Assembly: GCA_024699855.1 (NCBI GenBank)
Contig: JAMPIQ010000002.1
Span: 17,298,001 to 17,362,000 of the forward strand
Origin: Aphelenchoides besseyi
Taxonomy: Eukaryota > Nematoda > Chromadorea > Rhabditida > Aphelenchoididae
DNA length: 64,000 bases
Direction of reading: 5' to 3'
A program made the position numbers and the translations under genes. Each line of letters begins with the position of its first letter. The first letter of the stretch is position 1. Shown in pieces: positions 1 through 9,785 of this stretch. Under the pieces are notes generated by a model. That model saw only the letters and a program-made list of their open reading frames with translations. It had not been told where the DNA came from and did not search any database.

Positions 1-1
1 T

Positions 2-1978
2 CCCACTCTTTCCATTCGCCATCGAGACTCGGCCGGTGGAGAAATCAAGTACAAGGGCTACAGCGTGGACGCGGTAATCGAACGCAATGACCAAAAGCCT
101 TTGGCTCTGGAAATCAACGGATGCTAGTAGGCGATTTTTTCTTGTTCTAAACACGTAGATTCAGCTTTCACGGACACCTCGACTGTTACGAAGAGTCGGA
201 TTTGTTGTCAAATGGTCGGACGGCGGCGGCGAATCAAAAGATTGAGGCTCAACGGTTGCAAACATTGGCCGAAGCTTTTGAAGTTCAAGTGGTGTGGACA
301 TGCAAAATTGAGAGAATTGAAAGAGAACCGGGAAATGCGTGAATTCTTTGAGAACTGTTTCGACGAGGGTCCAATAACTCCACGCAACGCATTCTTCGGT
401 TAGTTTTGATTTTTGAATCTTTTTTTAAGCCTAGGCTTCAGGTGGACGATGTGGACCTGTGGAAATGTATGCGAAAGCGGATGCCGATACGGAGATTGTC
501 TTTTACGACATTCAATCAATGTAAGTTAAAAGTTGAAGCAAATATTCATGAATTTCTAGGTATCCCCCTTCAACAGTTCACTGCCGAATTTCCGCTGCAT
601 CATCCCGAGATTATGGTCAAAGACGAGGACTTGAGCAGCCATCCGTGGACAAAACCGGAGCAGATTCCATACAAGGGAATGATCAATTGTGTTGTTTTGC
701 CGCCCGAACGTCTACGTCTTCCCGTTCTTCCGTTGAGAGTCGGGCATTTTCTCGTGTTCCCACTGTGTCGAACATGTGCTCATGAGCAGATCACCATGAC
801 GAACAAGGAAACGGCTTTCAACTGCAAACACAACTCACACCAACGATATTTCGTCTTCGAAGGCACAACTTTTGAGTTGGCCGAAGCTTTGCTCAATGGC
901 TACAAAGTTACGCGATTCTTTCGTGCGTGGTACTACTCGGAATGGACGACTGATCTCTTCAAACCATACGTGCGTCAGTTTTTGAAGGCGAAAATGGAGA
1001 GCAAAAAGTGCAAGTACGATGAAGCGGAGCAGCGTGCCAATTTCGAACGAGAAATTCGCGAACATTTGCAAATCGACATTAACGCCGCGGAAATGAAAGA
1101 CAATCCGGGACGTCGAACTGTCGCAAAACTGTGCCTCAATTCGCATTGGCTAATTGATTGGTTCACACACTGACAACTTTTTTTCAGGGCCGATTCGGTA
1201 TTCGAAATCGAATGGCGCAGACGGAGATTACAACTTCCACGGCCAAAGTGATTTCGATTTTTGAAGATCGGACGGCCGAGGTCGGTTGATTCGAGTTTTT
1301 GCCCCCTGCAAGCTACTTGGTCATTTACACGAAGCGACCCGAGTACGTGAAATCGGGACCCGCTTCGGATTTGGTTTACGCGTCTCTCACGACTTCGTGT
1401 GCTCGGCTCCAGCTCTATCGAATCATGAAAGCAATCGACAAGACTCCCGGCTTCTCCCTCATCTACACGGACACAGGTTGGAACTCGTTGGAGACCTAAT
1501 TCGTGAGTTTTAGATTCGGTTATTCTCTCGAAACTGCGAAATGCTGAGTTGCCTTTCGAAGTCGGCGATCGTCTCGGAATGATGGAAAATGAAATGCCGG
1601 ACAAGGAGACTTTGGAGGTAAGCGAACATTCGTGAATTTTGTGAAAAACATTTACAGGTGGTTGTGGCGGGCAACAAACAATACGCAATGTAGTGTCGTT
1701 CGATTCGCGATCCCACTGAAATCACAACAACGATCAAAATTCGTGGAATCACTTTCACCAAAGAAGCCGCTGCCGAGCTCTCCTACAAATGTTTCAAGTC
1801 GATGGCGTTGAACTACGACGATGACACTGTCGTCAAATGTTCCTATCGCAAAATTCAACCGAACAAACGCGGAACTGTTCACACAAAAGACACCATTCGC
1901 TCCTATCGACGCTTTTATGTAAAAGGATTTGTCGGCGAAGACCTCAAAGTCTATCCGTTTGGTTACAAGTTCCAATAA
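2..1978 (+). pseudogene. Protein-primed family B DNA polymerase (DNA_pol_B_2 type), 5'-truncated by window edge and broken
   Basis: Conceptual exons carry the conserved blocks of the protein-primed family B polymerases found in Polintons/Mavericks, adintovirus-like elements and linear plasmids. In order these are: a GCYFHG block near 115-175; a stretch ending FFG (to about 400); a YDIQSMYP motif-A block near 505-575; a cysteine block FPLCRTCA (about 757-777) with downstream Cys/His; a GY..TRFFRAWYY segment (about 898-940); a KLCLNS motif-B block (about 1127-1142); and a YTDT motif-C segment (about 1466-1478) whose second Asp and Ser lie across a 35-40 nt intron. The C-terminal part ends at TAA 1976-1978, with AATAAA-type signals beside it. 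Short GT-AG introns separate the blocks. Single-base shifts occur near 330, 465 and 565, an in-frame TGA near 1287 and a TAG near 1693, so this copy is not an intact gene as assembled. The element type (Polinton or other) cannot be decided because the 5' side lies outside the window. Confidence 0.75.
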
Positions 1979-2477
1979 AATTTTTTGATTCTCTGCTTTA
2001 ATAAACAATCATTTTTGAGCAACTCGATTCTATTAAAAAACGGTAAATCAACCATACAAAAGGCGGAAAGTATTTGAAAATAGACTGGACGTTAGGTAAC
2101 CTTACGAACATGCTTAGGCTATACGAGAAAAAAAGGCTTAGGCTTACAAGACTTGACATAAAAGTAACCCAAACAATTCTTAGGCTTAGGCTTTAGATTT
2201 TTTTAGGCTTAGGCTTTTGCGTCTTTCCAACGAGGAGAAAACTTTAGCAAAAGTAGTTTTGTTTGTTGTATTTTTTTGCCCCCATTGTTTTTCGCGTTTA
2301 TTAATACGTGGTTCGGATTGTCGGACATAAAAAGAATTGAACGCAGATTTTGTCAGTGACGCGGCAAAGTCTTATACAGCCAGGATTCAATACCTGTGGC
2401 GTGGTATTGTCTAAACAGCCACATCGAGACCAGAAAATCCAAAGAACTTGATTACGAAAAAGACCTTGATTACGAAA
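1979..2477. other. Spacer with telomere-like repeats; Helitron 5' end probably inside
   Basis: No coding signal is seen here. AATAAA at about 2000 may serve the polymerase transcript. The interstitial TTAGGC runs occupy the middle. The 5' terminus of the Helitron should lie in this spacer, but no diagnostic TC or hairpin terminus could be placed. A 16-base direct repeat (TTGATTACGAAAA-like) sits at 2448 and 2465, just before the first ATG. Confidence 0.5.
2108..2230. repeat. Interstitial degenerate TTAGGC telomere-type repeats
   Basis: Short runs of the nematode telomere unit TTAGGC occur at about 2114-2119, 2135-2146, 2180-2195 and 2212-2226, two units each at the best sites and separated by unrelated sequence. 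All are in the same orientation. They lie in the spacer between the polymerase remnant and the Helitron open frame. Confidence 0.7.
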
Positions 2478-2867
2478 ATGCCGAAACGTCCGCTTCAACT
2501 GACTGATGAGGAGATGAAGGAGCGTGAAGAAGAGCGAAAGCGTAAGAATCGCGAGCGAATGCGTAAGATTCGTTTAGAACAGAAAGCAGCAAAAGCAACA
2601 GAAACGGAAACACGATCAAAAATCGAAATTGAAAACACACAAGCATTACAAGCACAAAGTCAATTGGTTGAGAAAACAAACCAAATGACAAACTTAACGA
2701 AAAACTCACAAGCATCAGACACACAAATTCAAATCGTTGAAACTGCTCAAGAAACATCCACAGAGACACAATCAACTGCATCTCCAGATGTTGCACAACA
2801 AATGTCGTTCGTCGCTATCGACACTCAAGAACCGGTGCTCACTATCGAACAAGTTTTGGGCAACAAA

Positions 2868-3430
2868 TTCAGCACTCATTGTCAACCGAATGAACTCTGT
2901 GAAGCTGCTCGCAACGAATGCCAAATGTCCAGATTGCAACTACCGAACATGGAGAACGTTGGTGAGTGGATCGATTTCGAATCAATTGTGTTCGGTTTGT
3001 TGATTTTGATTGCGAACACTTCATTGAAAGTTGGTTTAATGTCGATGTCATTTTGGACCGACTACTACCGTTCTGCTGAATCGAATCCGTCGAAGTATTT
3101 CATCGTCAAACCACCGATCGCTCCAAACGAAGACGCTTATTTGTTGATCCCAATTCAAAATTGTGGACACTACGTTTTGGCGGTAATGGAAAAGAAGGCA
3201 TTCGGCAATCATTGTGTTCTGCATTATTGCGATTCGTTTCATAAACCCGTTTCTCAAACTGTCTATAGGTTAATCAATTCAATTTACAGTCAATGTTTCG
3301 TTCATTGAACGGGTTTGAATCCAAATGCAAACATGTTCTTGAACGACATTGGATACCAAAGTGATTTCCAAAATGATACATGCAATTGTGGTGCTTACGT
3401 TGTTTCTAATGCAATAAACTTCTTCGAGAA
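2868..3430 (+). other. Ulp1/C48-like cysteine protease domain inside the Helitron protein
   Basis: The segment has the order and spacing of the SUMO-protease fold: a Trp-Ile-Asp entry segment near 2970; catalytic His in CGHYVLAVM (about 3163-3189); acidic residue in YCDSFH (about 3224-3241); and QNDTCNCGAYVV (about 3369-3404), which supplies the oxyanion-hole Gln and the nucleophile Cys before Gly. The TGA at 3306 falls between the acid and the Gln/Cys part. In Ulp1-family enzymes this triad cleaves SUMO-like proteins. In a transposon it could process the polyprotein or remove SUMO from host factors, but that is inference. Confidence 0.7.
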
Positions 3431-4889
3431 CACACATCAACATTCAAATGGCGTTTTTCTAACAAAATTAAACGAAAGTGGGCTTGACAAACGTTTGAAT
3501 CTGTTTGACACATTGGAGGCTTCGTTTTCGTCAATTCGTAATGACAATCAAAATGCCAATACTGAACCAATGGATCAATCGGAACTAGTTGTATTGGAAG
3601 ACGAAAACCGAGCAAAGCGATTGCAACAAAAACGTGACAACATCAACAATAAGCGGACCGATGCATCTTATCAACAAAAAGCTGATCGGTTAATCAAGGA
3701 CAAACAACAACATCGAAATTCACGTTCAAATGAATCAGATCAACAGGAAGCAGACCGTTTATTAGATCAAAGTAATCGCCAAAAGAATATTCGAGTAGTA
3801 ACAAAACAGAAACAAGTTCAGTTGAACGTCGCATCCAAACAAGCTGATGTCCCGGTCCATCAACTAAGCAAGATGATCAGTGAATGTCTTTGCGGTGCAT
3901 TGCATTTTGAAGAAGAACGAGTTGGAAATAAACAGACATTCAATGACTGCTGCAACCAAGGTAAGATCAGTTTACCAGACTTACCTGAACTGCCACAAGA
4001 ATTGGATGATCTGTTCACTGGTAAACACCCACTCTCAAACAACTTCTTGAACAATATCCGAAAGTATAACTCCGCAAACAGCTTTGCAGCTTTTAACGTC
4101 AAAATGCGATCGTTTGCAACTCCAGGTCCTTACTGTTTTTCGATTCAAGGTAACATTTACTATGAGATTGACGAAAGTGTAAAAGCCCCAGCTGATCGAA
4201 AGTATGGCCAGTTGTTCTTTTCTGATCCTGCTGAAGCAGTTGATAGACGAATGAACACAACAAATGGAACCAAAAAGGAGTTGATGGAATTGCTGGACAA
4301 GATAATACGCAAACATAACCCGCACGCTAAAATGCATATAATGATGAGCGACTTAATGAAAGAAGAAGAGAACGCTGGCAGACCTGTTGAGAATGTGCAA
4401 ATGTCGTTCAAAATGCGACCCGGTTATGATCCGAACCGTTTCAACGAACCAACTGTCGACGAAATAGGAGCCGTTTTTACAACCGATGCTTCTGGAGATA
4501 TGCGTGAAATGTCCTTAGTCATCCAATTGAAAGACGAACCATCACCACGAGTTCTAAGTTCATTGAGCCCATTTGTCACTTCCTGGTTGTATCCACTGTT
4601 CTTCCCTAAAGGAACTCTTGGATGGTCAATTGATATGACGAAAATAAACGCAAACAAACATACCCGACTAACTCGTGCCGAATTCCATAGTTATCGGTTG
4701 GCCATTCGAAAAGACTCGAACAGTCGAATTCATTACGGTAAGAAACTGTTCCAACAGTTCGTAGTGGATTCGTACGTTCAAGTCGAAAGCGATCGCATAA
4801 AATGGATTCGAATGAACCAAAAGCAACTAAAAACAATTCACTATCATGAACTGCACGCAAGTCTGAACAAACTCGGCCAAAAACTGGAT

Positions 4890-5720
4890 CGCGCTATTGG
4901 AAGAATCCATATTCTGCCATCAACTCACTTCGGCTCACCACGTTTCATGCGTGAAAACTACCAAGATGCAATGGCAATAGTTTTGAACAACGGAAACCCG
5001 GATCTGTTCATTACCATGACATGCGATGCACTTTGGCCGGAAATCGTACAAACGATTAATGAAACCATCGTCCTTGGCGCTAAACAAACAGCTAGTGATC
5101 GTCCAGACATCGTTGCGCGTGTCTTCGCCCTGAAAGTAGAAGCAATTATTGACGACTTGGTGAAGAAACAAATTTTCGGTGAACCGAAATGTTATGTTTA
5201 CGTTACCGAATTCCAAAAACGCGGACTTCCACATATTCACTGCTTAGTAAGTATGAAAGATGGACAGAAGTTCTTGCAACCAAAAAACATCGACAAGTAC
5301 TTCAGCGCCGAATTACCACCAGAATCGGATCCGGAACTGCTAGAATTGGTGAGCAAGTAGATGATCCACCGAATTTGTGGCGACAAAAACCCCAGCGCTC
5401 CATGCAAGATCAACGGAAAGTGTCGACACAAGTTCCCGAAACAGTTTTTGGAAGAAACGAAAGTCAATGAAAACGGTTATCCATTTTTGAAACGACCGAA
5501 TAACGTACGCACTATTGAAATCAAAGGTGTGAAGTATGATAACCGCCGAGTCGTTCCACATAGTTGGTATCTTCTTAAACGTTATCGGTGCCATATCAAC
5601 GTTGAAATTGTGAGCTCAATTAAGAACGTGAAATATTTTTACAAATACACTTACAAGGGATACGACGCTGCCTCTTTGGAACTGCAATCATCGGGGAACA
5701 TCAACCACGATGAAATCAAA
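4890..5720 (+). other. Helitron Rep domain (HUH nuclease, paired-tyrosine block)
   Basis: The region encodes PDLFITMTCDALWPEI (about 4999-5046), the typical Helitron_like_N entry block, then FQKRGLPHIH (about 5209-5240) with the metal-binding His-Ile-His (HUH) motif. A YFYKYTYKGYD segment follows (about 5634-5667), with two tyrosines spaced as in Y2-type Rep nucleases. The TAG at 5358-5360 interrupts the domain between HUH and Tyr blocks. In known Helitrons these residues nick the transposon strand and hold it covalently during rolling-circle transfer. Confidence 0.8.
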
Positions 5721-6163
5721 GACCACATTGACGGTCGTTACGTCGGTCCTGTCGAAGCATGTTATCGGATCCTGAAGTTAAAAATGCACGATAAGAGCCA
5801 CCACATTGAACGATTGCCAATCCATTTGGAAAACCAACAAGCCGTCTACATCGAAGAAGATTGCGATGCTGAAAAAGCGAAAAAAGCAATGGAAAAGAAA
5901 ACCAAACTGATGGATTACTTTAAGTTGAATGAACGTGATTCGAATGCGCAAAAATATTTGTACTCAGAAATCCCTACGCACTACACATGGAAATCAATCA
6001 AGGTTTTTGTCAACAACGAAGAAGAAACGATTACCAATTGGCAACCTCGAGTCAAAGCGAACAAAACCATCGGTCGGATGTATGCAATTAGTCCAAGTCA
6101 AGGTGATTTGTGGCACTTACGTCTTTTGCTTCGACACGTCAGAGGTGCGAAAAGTTTCCAAGA

Positions 6164-6371
6164 ATTGTTGGACACGCAAAGGTAACACGTCTGCACAGAG
6201 TTCGGTCCCAGGTTCAATCCCTGGTCGAGCTGTAAATGCGAACTTTTGTTCTCGCCCCACCCAGGCGGTCAATTCAAGGGGAAGCACGGGGGCGCTGTTC
6301 AGAGCTGGACAGCAATGTGCCAAGACCCGAACATAATAGGGGCTTCTTCTCTCCATCAACATTGTGAAAGG
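6164..6371 (+). mobile_element. tRNA-derived SINE inserted in the Helitron coding region
   Basis: About 208 bases break the Helitron reading frame. The left part is tRNA-like: a GGTAACACG D-arm-like segment near 6180, then a perfect T-arm, CCAGG-TTCAATC-CCTGG (about 6209-6225), which doubles as an internal pol III B box. The flanks look like a diverged target-site duplication: ...TTTCCAAGAATTG before (ending 6163) and ...TTTTCAAGAATTG after (ending about 6392). The Helitron protein block SFQEL is encoded before the insert and appears again after it. The A box is degenerate. Other copies were not found in this window. Confidence 0.65.
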
Positions 6372-6884
6372 AGCAAATTTTTCAAGAATTGCGAACAGTC
6401 GTGACGGAACTGAATATCAAAATAATGGAGAAGCATGTCTGGCATTGGGTTTGATAGAAGATGATGAAGAGTATGTAAAATGTATGGAAGAAGCAGTTAA
6501 GGTGTTGATGCCACGAAAATTACGTACTCTGTTTGCCAACATACTCATTCATTGCAACCCAGCCGATCCAAAATTGTTGTGGGAAAAATTCAGACATGAT
6601 CTGAGCGAGGATTTTGCTCGTCGACTAAAAGATAAGTCAAAAGCAATTGCACGAGCATACAAACGTATTGACACAATCTTGCAACGAGAAAACAAGTCAA
6701 TTAAAGACTTCCCATCGATGGACGCAGTAGACGACATTGACGAGATCGAAGACCCAATTGACCACGACCAAGAGCTCGAATCTGCAAAAGAAATGTACGA
6801 AACGTTAAATGCCGAACAAAAAAAAGTGTCGACAAAGTTCTGACGCTCTCTTCAAAATGACGGTGCAAAAAGTGTTTCTTTGTC

Positions 6885-8183
6885 GACGGATTAGGTGGAA
6901 CAGGAAAAACGTACGTCTACAAAACCCTGTGCCATTTCATTAACGGCAACAAAAAGAAGTTTTTGACGTGCGCATTTACCGGTATTGCTGCGTTGTTGTT
7001 GCCCAATGGACGAACTTGCCACAAAACATTTGGACTTGGAGTACCACTTGACCGCCGCGATTCGAACTCAACTTTGACTCCCAACAATCGCGACGGTAAG
7101 ATGTTGATGCAAGCAGATGTGATCATTTGGGACGAAGCACCAATGGCCCCTAGATATGCATTAGAAATCGCCGATCGAAAACTAAGAGAACTAATGAATA
7201 GCAACTTACCATTCGGTGGAAAAATCTTCGTGCTCGGTGGAGACTTCCGACAGATTCTGCCAATTCTGAAGTACGGTACCATCGGCGAAACCATCAATTT
7301 GTCCATTTGCTCATCAACTTTGTGGAATCAGTTTGAAAAATTGAAATTGACTACCAATATGCGAACCAAAGCGAACGAAGTTGAATTTGCTGATTTCCTG
7401 AAACAAGTCGGAGAAGGAACACTAAACAACGAAAACGAACTGATTGAATTGCCATCACATTGCCTTATTCAACAAAATCTGGAACAAGAGATCTTTGGAA
7501 AATTGATTGAAAACAAACAGTTCAACGACATGGGGAACTCAGCGATATTGGTGTCGAAACACATTGGAGTAAACGAATCGAATGAAAAAGTTTTGAAGAT
7601 GTTGGATGGACAATCAAAAACGTATGCTTCCATTGACTCTGCTATTGACGCCGAGAACTGTGCCGATCAAACGTTGTTGCTACCAGAGTATTTGAACATG
7701 ATCGAAGAAGGTTCTCTACCACCTCACAAATTGGAATTGAAGGAAAATGTAATCGTGATTCTGATCCGCAATTTGTCACAAGAAGATGGACTGTGCAATG
7801 GAACTCGAATGTTAGCTGTGGCCACGAACGATCACTCAGTTGAATGTGAGATCTTAACTGGACATCATGCACGTGAACGACACATCATCCCTCGAATCAA
7901 CAATATGATCGATTACCGTGGAATGTTCCAACTGAACCGCAAACAATTTCCATTGAAATTGGCCTTTGCAATGACAATCAACAAGAGTCAAGGCCAAACA
8001 TTCGAACGGGTTGGACTGAACCTCGAACACCAAGTTTTCGAACATGGCCAATTGTACGTTGCTTTGTCGCGAGCTCGATCATGGGACTCAGTCAAAGTTT
8101 TCGTTCCAACAAGCAATCGACAAACTCCAACAGTTTGTTTAGTTAAAAACATCGTGCATCGAGAAGTATTCAAACGATTGTAA
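6885..8183 (+). other. PIF1-type helicase domain of the Helitron
   Basis: In one open frame: Walker A GLGGTGKT (about 6891-6914), Walker B IIWDEAPM (about 7123-7146), motif III GGDFRQ (about 7237-7254), motif IV TTNMR (about 7351-7365), and the C-terminal blocks INKSQGQTF and LYVALSRARS (about 7978-8088). All are conserved in superfamily 1B PIF1 helicases. The protein ends at TAA 8181-8183. The helicase is expected to unwind the donor strand after Rep nicking. Confidence 0.9.
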
Positions 8184-8267
8184 GAACAATTCGTATAACA
8201 ACAACACTTCATTAGCAAAAAACGCAAAAGAGTTCATGAACGAAAATAAGTTTGTTTCAAAGAAAGT

Positions 8268-8287
8268 CCATGGCCTTCGGGCCATGG
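8268..8287. repeat. Perfect 8-bp hairpin with TTCG loop, candidate Helitron 3' terminal hairpin
   Basis: CCATGGCC-TTCG-GGCCATGG. The stem is perfect and the loop is the very stable C(UUCG)G tetraloop class when transcribed. It lies about 85 bases after the helicase stop codon, where Helitrons carry their 3' subterminal hairpin. Confidence 0.7.
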
Positions 8288-8292
8288 CAAGG

Positions 8293-8308
8293 ACGCGATT
8301 TTTCGCGT
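8293..8308. repeat. Second perfect hairpin beside the first
   Basis: ACGCGA-TTTT-TCGCGT, a 6-bp perfect stem with a 4-base loop, five bases after the previous hairpin. Paired hairpins at this point support a terminus or terminator role for the Helitron end, but the CTRR motif is missing. Confidence 0.55.
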
Positions 8309-8319
8309 AAACGACGGGA

Positions 8320-9145
8320 TGCAGTGGACAACATCAAATCTTCGGTAAGCAATTCGATCTGATGCAATTTACTTTGTAACTTTTCAGGTCCAACTATTGC
8401 CGATCTGTCCACCCGTTATAGCACCAAAATTTCGATCTCGGTCACGTACGTTTTCGAGTTATCTTCGCGATCTGCACGTTTCGATTTCAGTTTCTCAATT
8501 CCTCAACGGGTGTTTGAAAGACCGAATTTTTGGATGGACAGCAGGAATGAAACGGTCAGTTTGTTGCTAAGCGATTTGTTTACAATCCTATTTCAGGCCT
8601 ACATCTTCAAGTACATGCTTACACTCCTCCAATTCTGCTCCTCATCAATACACGACGATATCTCATGGTATTTGAATTGATGTTCAACATAATCAATATG
8701 TTTTTGTTTCAGCCCGTCTTTTCACGTTATGTACCAATGGATCGACGAGAACATTATGAACCGTTACCACAATCGTCAATGTTATTTGTCTACAGAAATT
8801 GCTGCTGCTGATCTATTCACATTCGTGTCATACCAACATTCTCTACAGCTGACCAACAAAAAGTACACGAACTGCAACAAATGTTGTGGGATTATCGGTT
8901 GTGACCATATTGTAAATGAATTGGACCTGAAAAAAACAAATAAATTGGAAAAAATCAAAACCGCTTACCATGTTGTTGTCGTTGTTTGTCGCTGTACGTC
9001 GATAAACAGCAGCACAACAACCTACGGGAAGCTTTTCATGACATTGATTGAACAGTCGTTTGTGGAATCCGACTTCTGGTTTTGGGAAGAAAAGAGTGAA
9101 ATCAATGGCTTCAACATTCGGAGATCGAGCAAATTGCCGGAATAG
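8320..9145 (+). pseudogene. Spliced-looking unknown gene, probably broken
   Basis: Four short segments are separated by intron-like sequences with GT starts and TTTCAG ends (about 8344-8387, 8560-8597 and 8668-8712). The last two exons share one frame and give about 160 residues, ending at TAG 9143-9145. They contain a Cys-rich patch (NCNKCCGIIGCDH, about 8872-8910) and a run of valines. Frames of the upstream segments do not join to it cleanly. I do not recognise the family. It may be a decayed gene or a wrongly assembled set of exons. Confidence 0.35.
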
Positions 9146-9785
9146 TCGAATTTAGAAAGCGATTTTACCCAATCGACTGACTGTTCGTTGGTATTCCACG
9201 TGCGAGAGGTCAATCAATTGTCTGAAACTTTTAAGCCTTTGTTGTCCGTTTCAGTTTTTACCCTTCGAATTCACGTGTTCTGCACATTACAGTTGACACT
9301 TCCGAGTTTCGATCTTGAACATTCGGCCACATTTGAACATCAACTGTGAAAAATTGGGGTCAAGAAACTTTTTGATCCAAAGAAAGCCGATATTCCAAAC
9401 ATGTTTTCCAAACGTGTGTATCACGGCGGTTTCACTCAAAAAATCGAATTCAAGGAATGCTATATTCTCAACCACTCATCTAAATGTTGTCTTTGTAGAT
9501 CAACTCAACTGGAATTGGCGTTTTACAGAGCTTTACTGAACAAATGATTTTACAAAAACTTCGAAACGCTCAGCTTATACGAAGATCAAAGTCGACGAGC
9601 CGTTTGTGCACATGGCTTACGGCGTAAATTCTGCTGGTAGCAGCATTCTTTATGCAGGAGTATTCCCTTGAAACTGATCCCAACATCCGATCTTTTCATT
9701 TATATCTTGATGTGCAATTCCGCCCATTGAATGACAAGTTCATGCATAAACTCCGAAACAATTTATTGCATGTGAAAACAGAGAC
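9146..9785. other. No confident gene
   Basis: Short open stretches exist (for example one running from about 9410 to 9540), but none has family features or consistent splicing. A possible acceptor (GTCCGTTTCAG) lies at about 9246-9256. Confidence 0.4.

Larger units (their letters stand above)
2478..8183 (+). pseudogene. Helitron Rep-helicase polyprotein, interrupted
   Basis: The first ATG in the long frame is at 2478 and is followed by a very basic N terminus (KRPLQLTDEEMKEREEERKR). The same reading frame runs to 6185 with only two interruptions, TGA at 3306-3308 and TAG at 5358-5360. It is then split by a SINE insertion, resumes at about 6393, shifts frame between 6840 and 6885, and runs to TAA at 8181-8183. 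Restored length would be roughly 1,800 residues, within the usual range for Helitron proteins. Motif retention is high, so the element is probably recently inactivated, or active copies exist elsewhere in the genome. Rolling-circle transposition acts on host chromosomal DNA. Confidence 0.8.
2440..8308 (+). mobile_element. Degenerate autonomous Helitron (Ulp1-like protease + HUH Rep + PIF1 helicase)
   Basis: One long plus-strand coding region carries the Helitron_like_N/Rep domain with an HUH motif, the Y...Y tyrosine block and a complete set of PIF1-type helicase motifs. This is the defining combination of rolling-circle Helitrons. An extra Ulp1-type cysteine-protease domain lies near the N terminus. 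The right boundary is placed after two adjacent perfect hairpins (8268-8287 and 8293-8308), which follow the last codon by about 85 bases. A canonical CTRR 3' end was not found, so the element may be a Helitron2/Helentron-type variant or the boundary may be wrong. The left boundary is only a guess. Confidence 0.8.

Noticed and set aside
2340..2400. Possible tRNA (GGATTCAATACC near 2383)
   Set aside because: A B-box-like word only; no acceptor stem, D-arm or anticodon arm could be folded.
6117..6362. Minus-strand ORF containing GIEPGTELCADVLPL
   Set aside because: It is the reverse reading of the tRNA-like SINE and the surrounding Helitron frame; such peptides are common artefacts of B-box repeats, not proteins.
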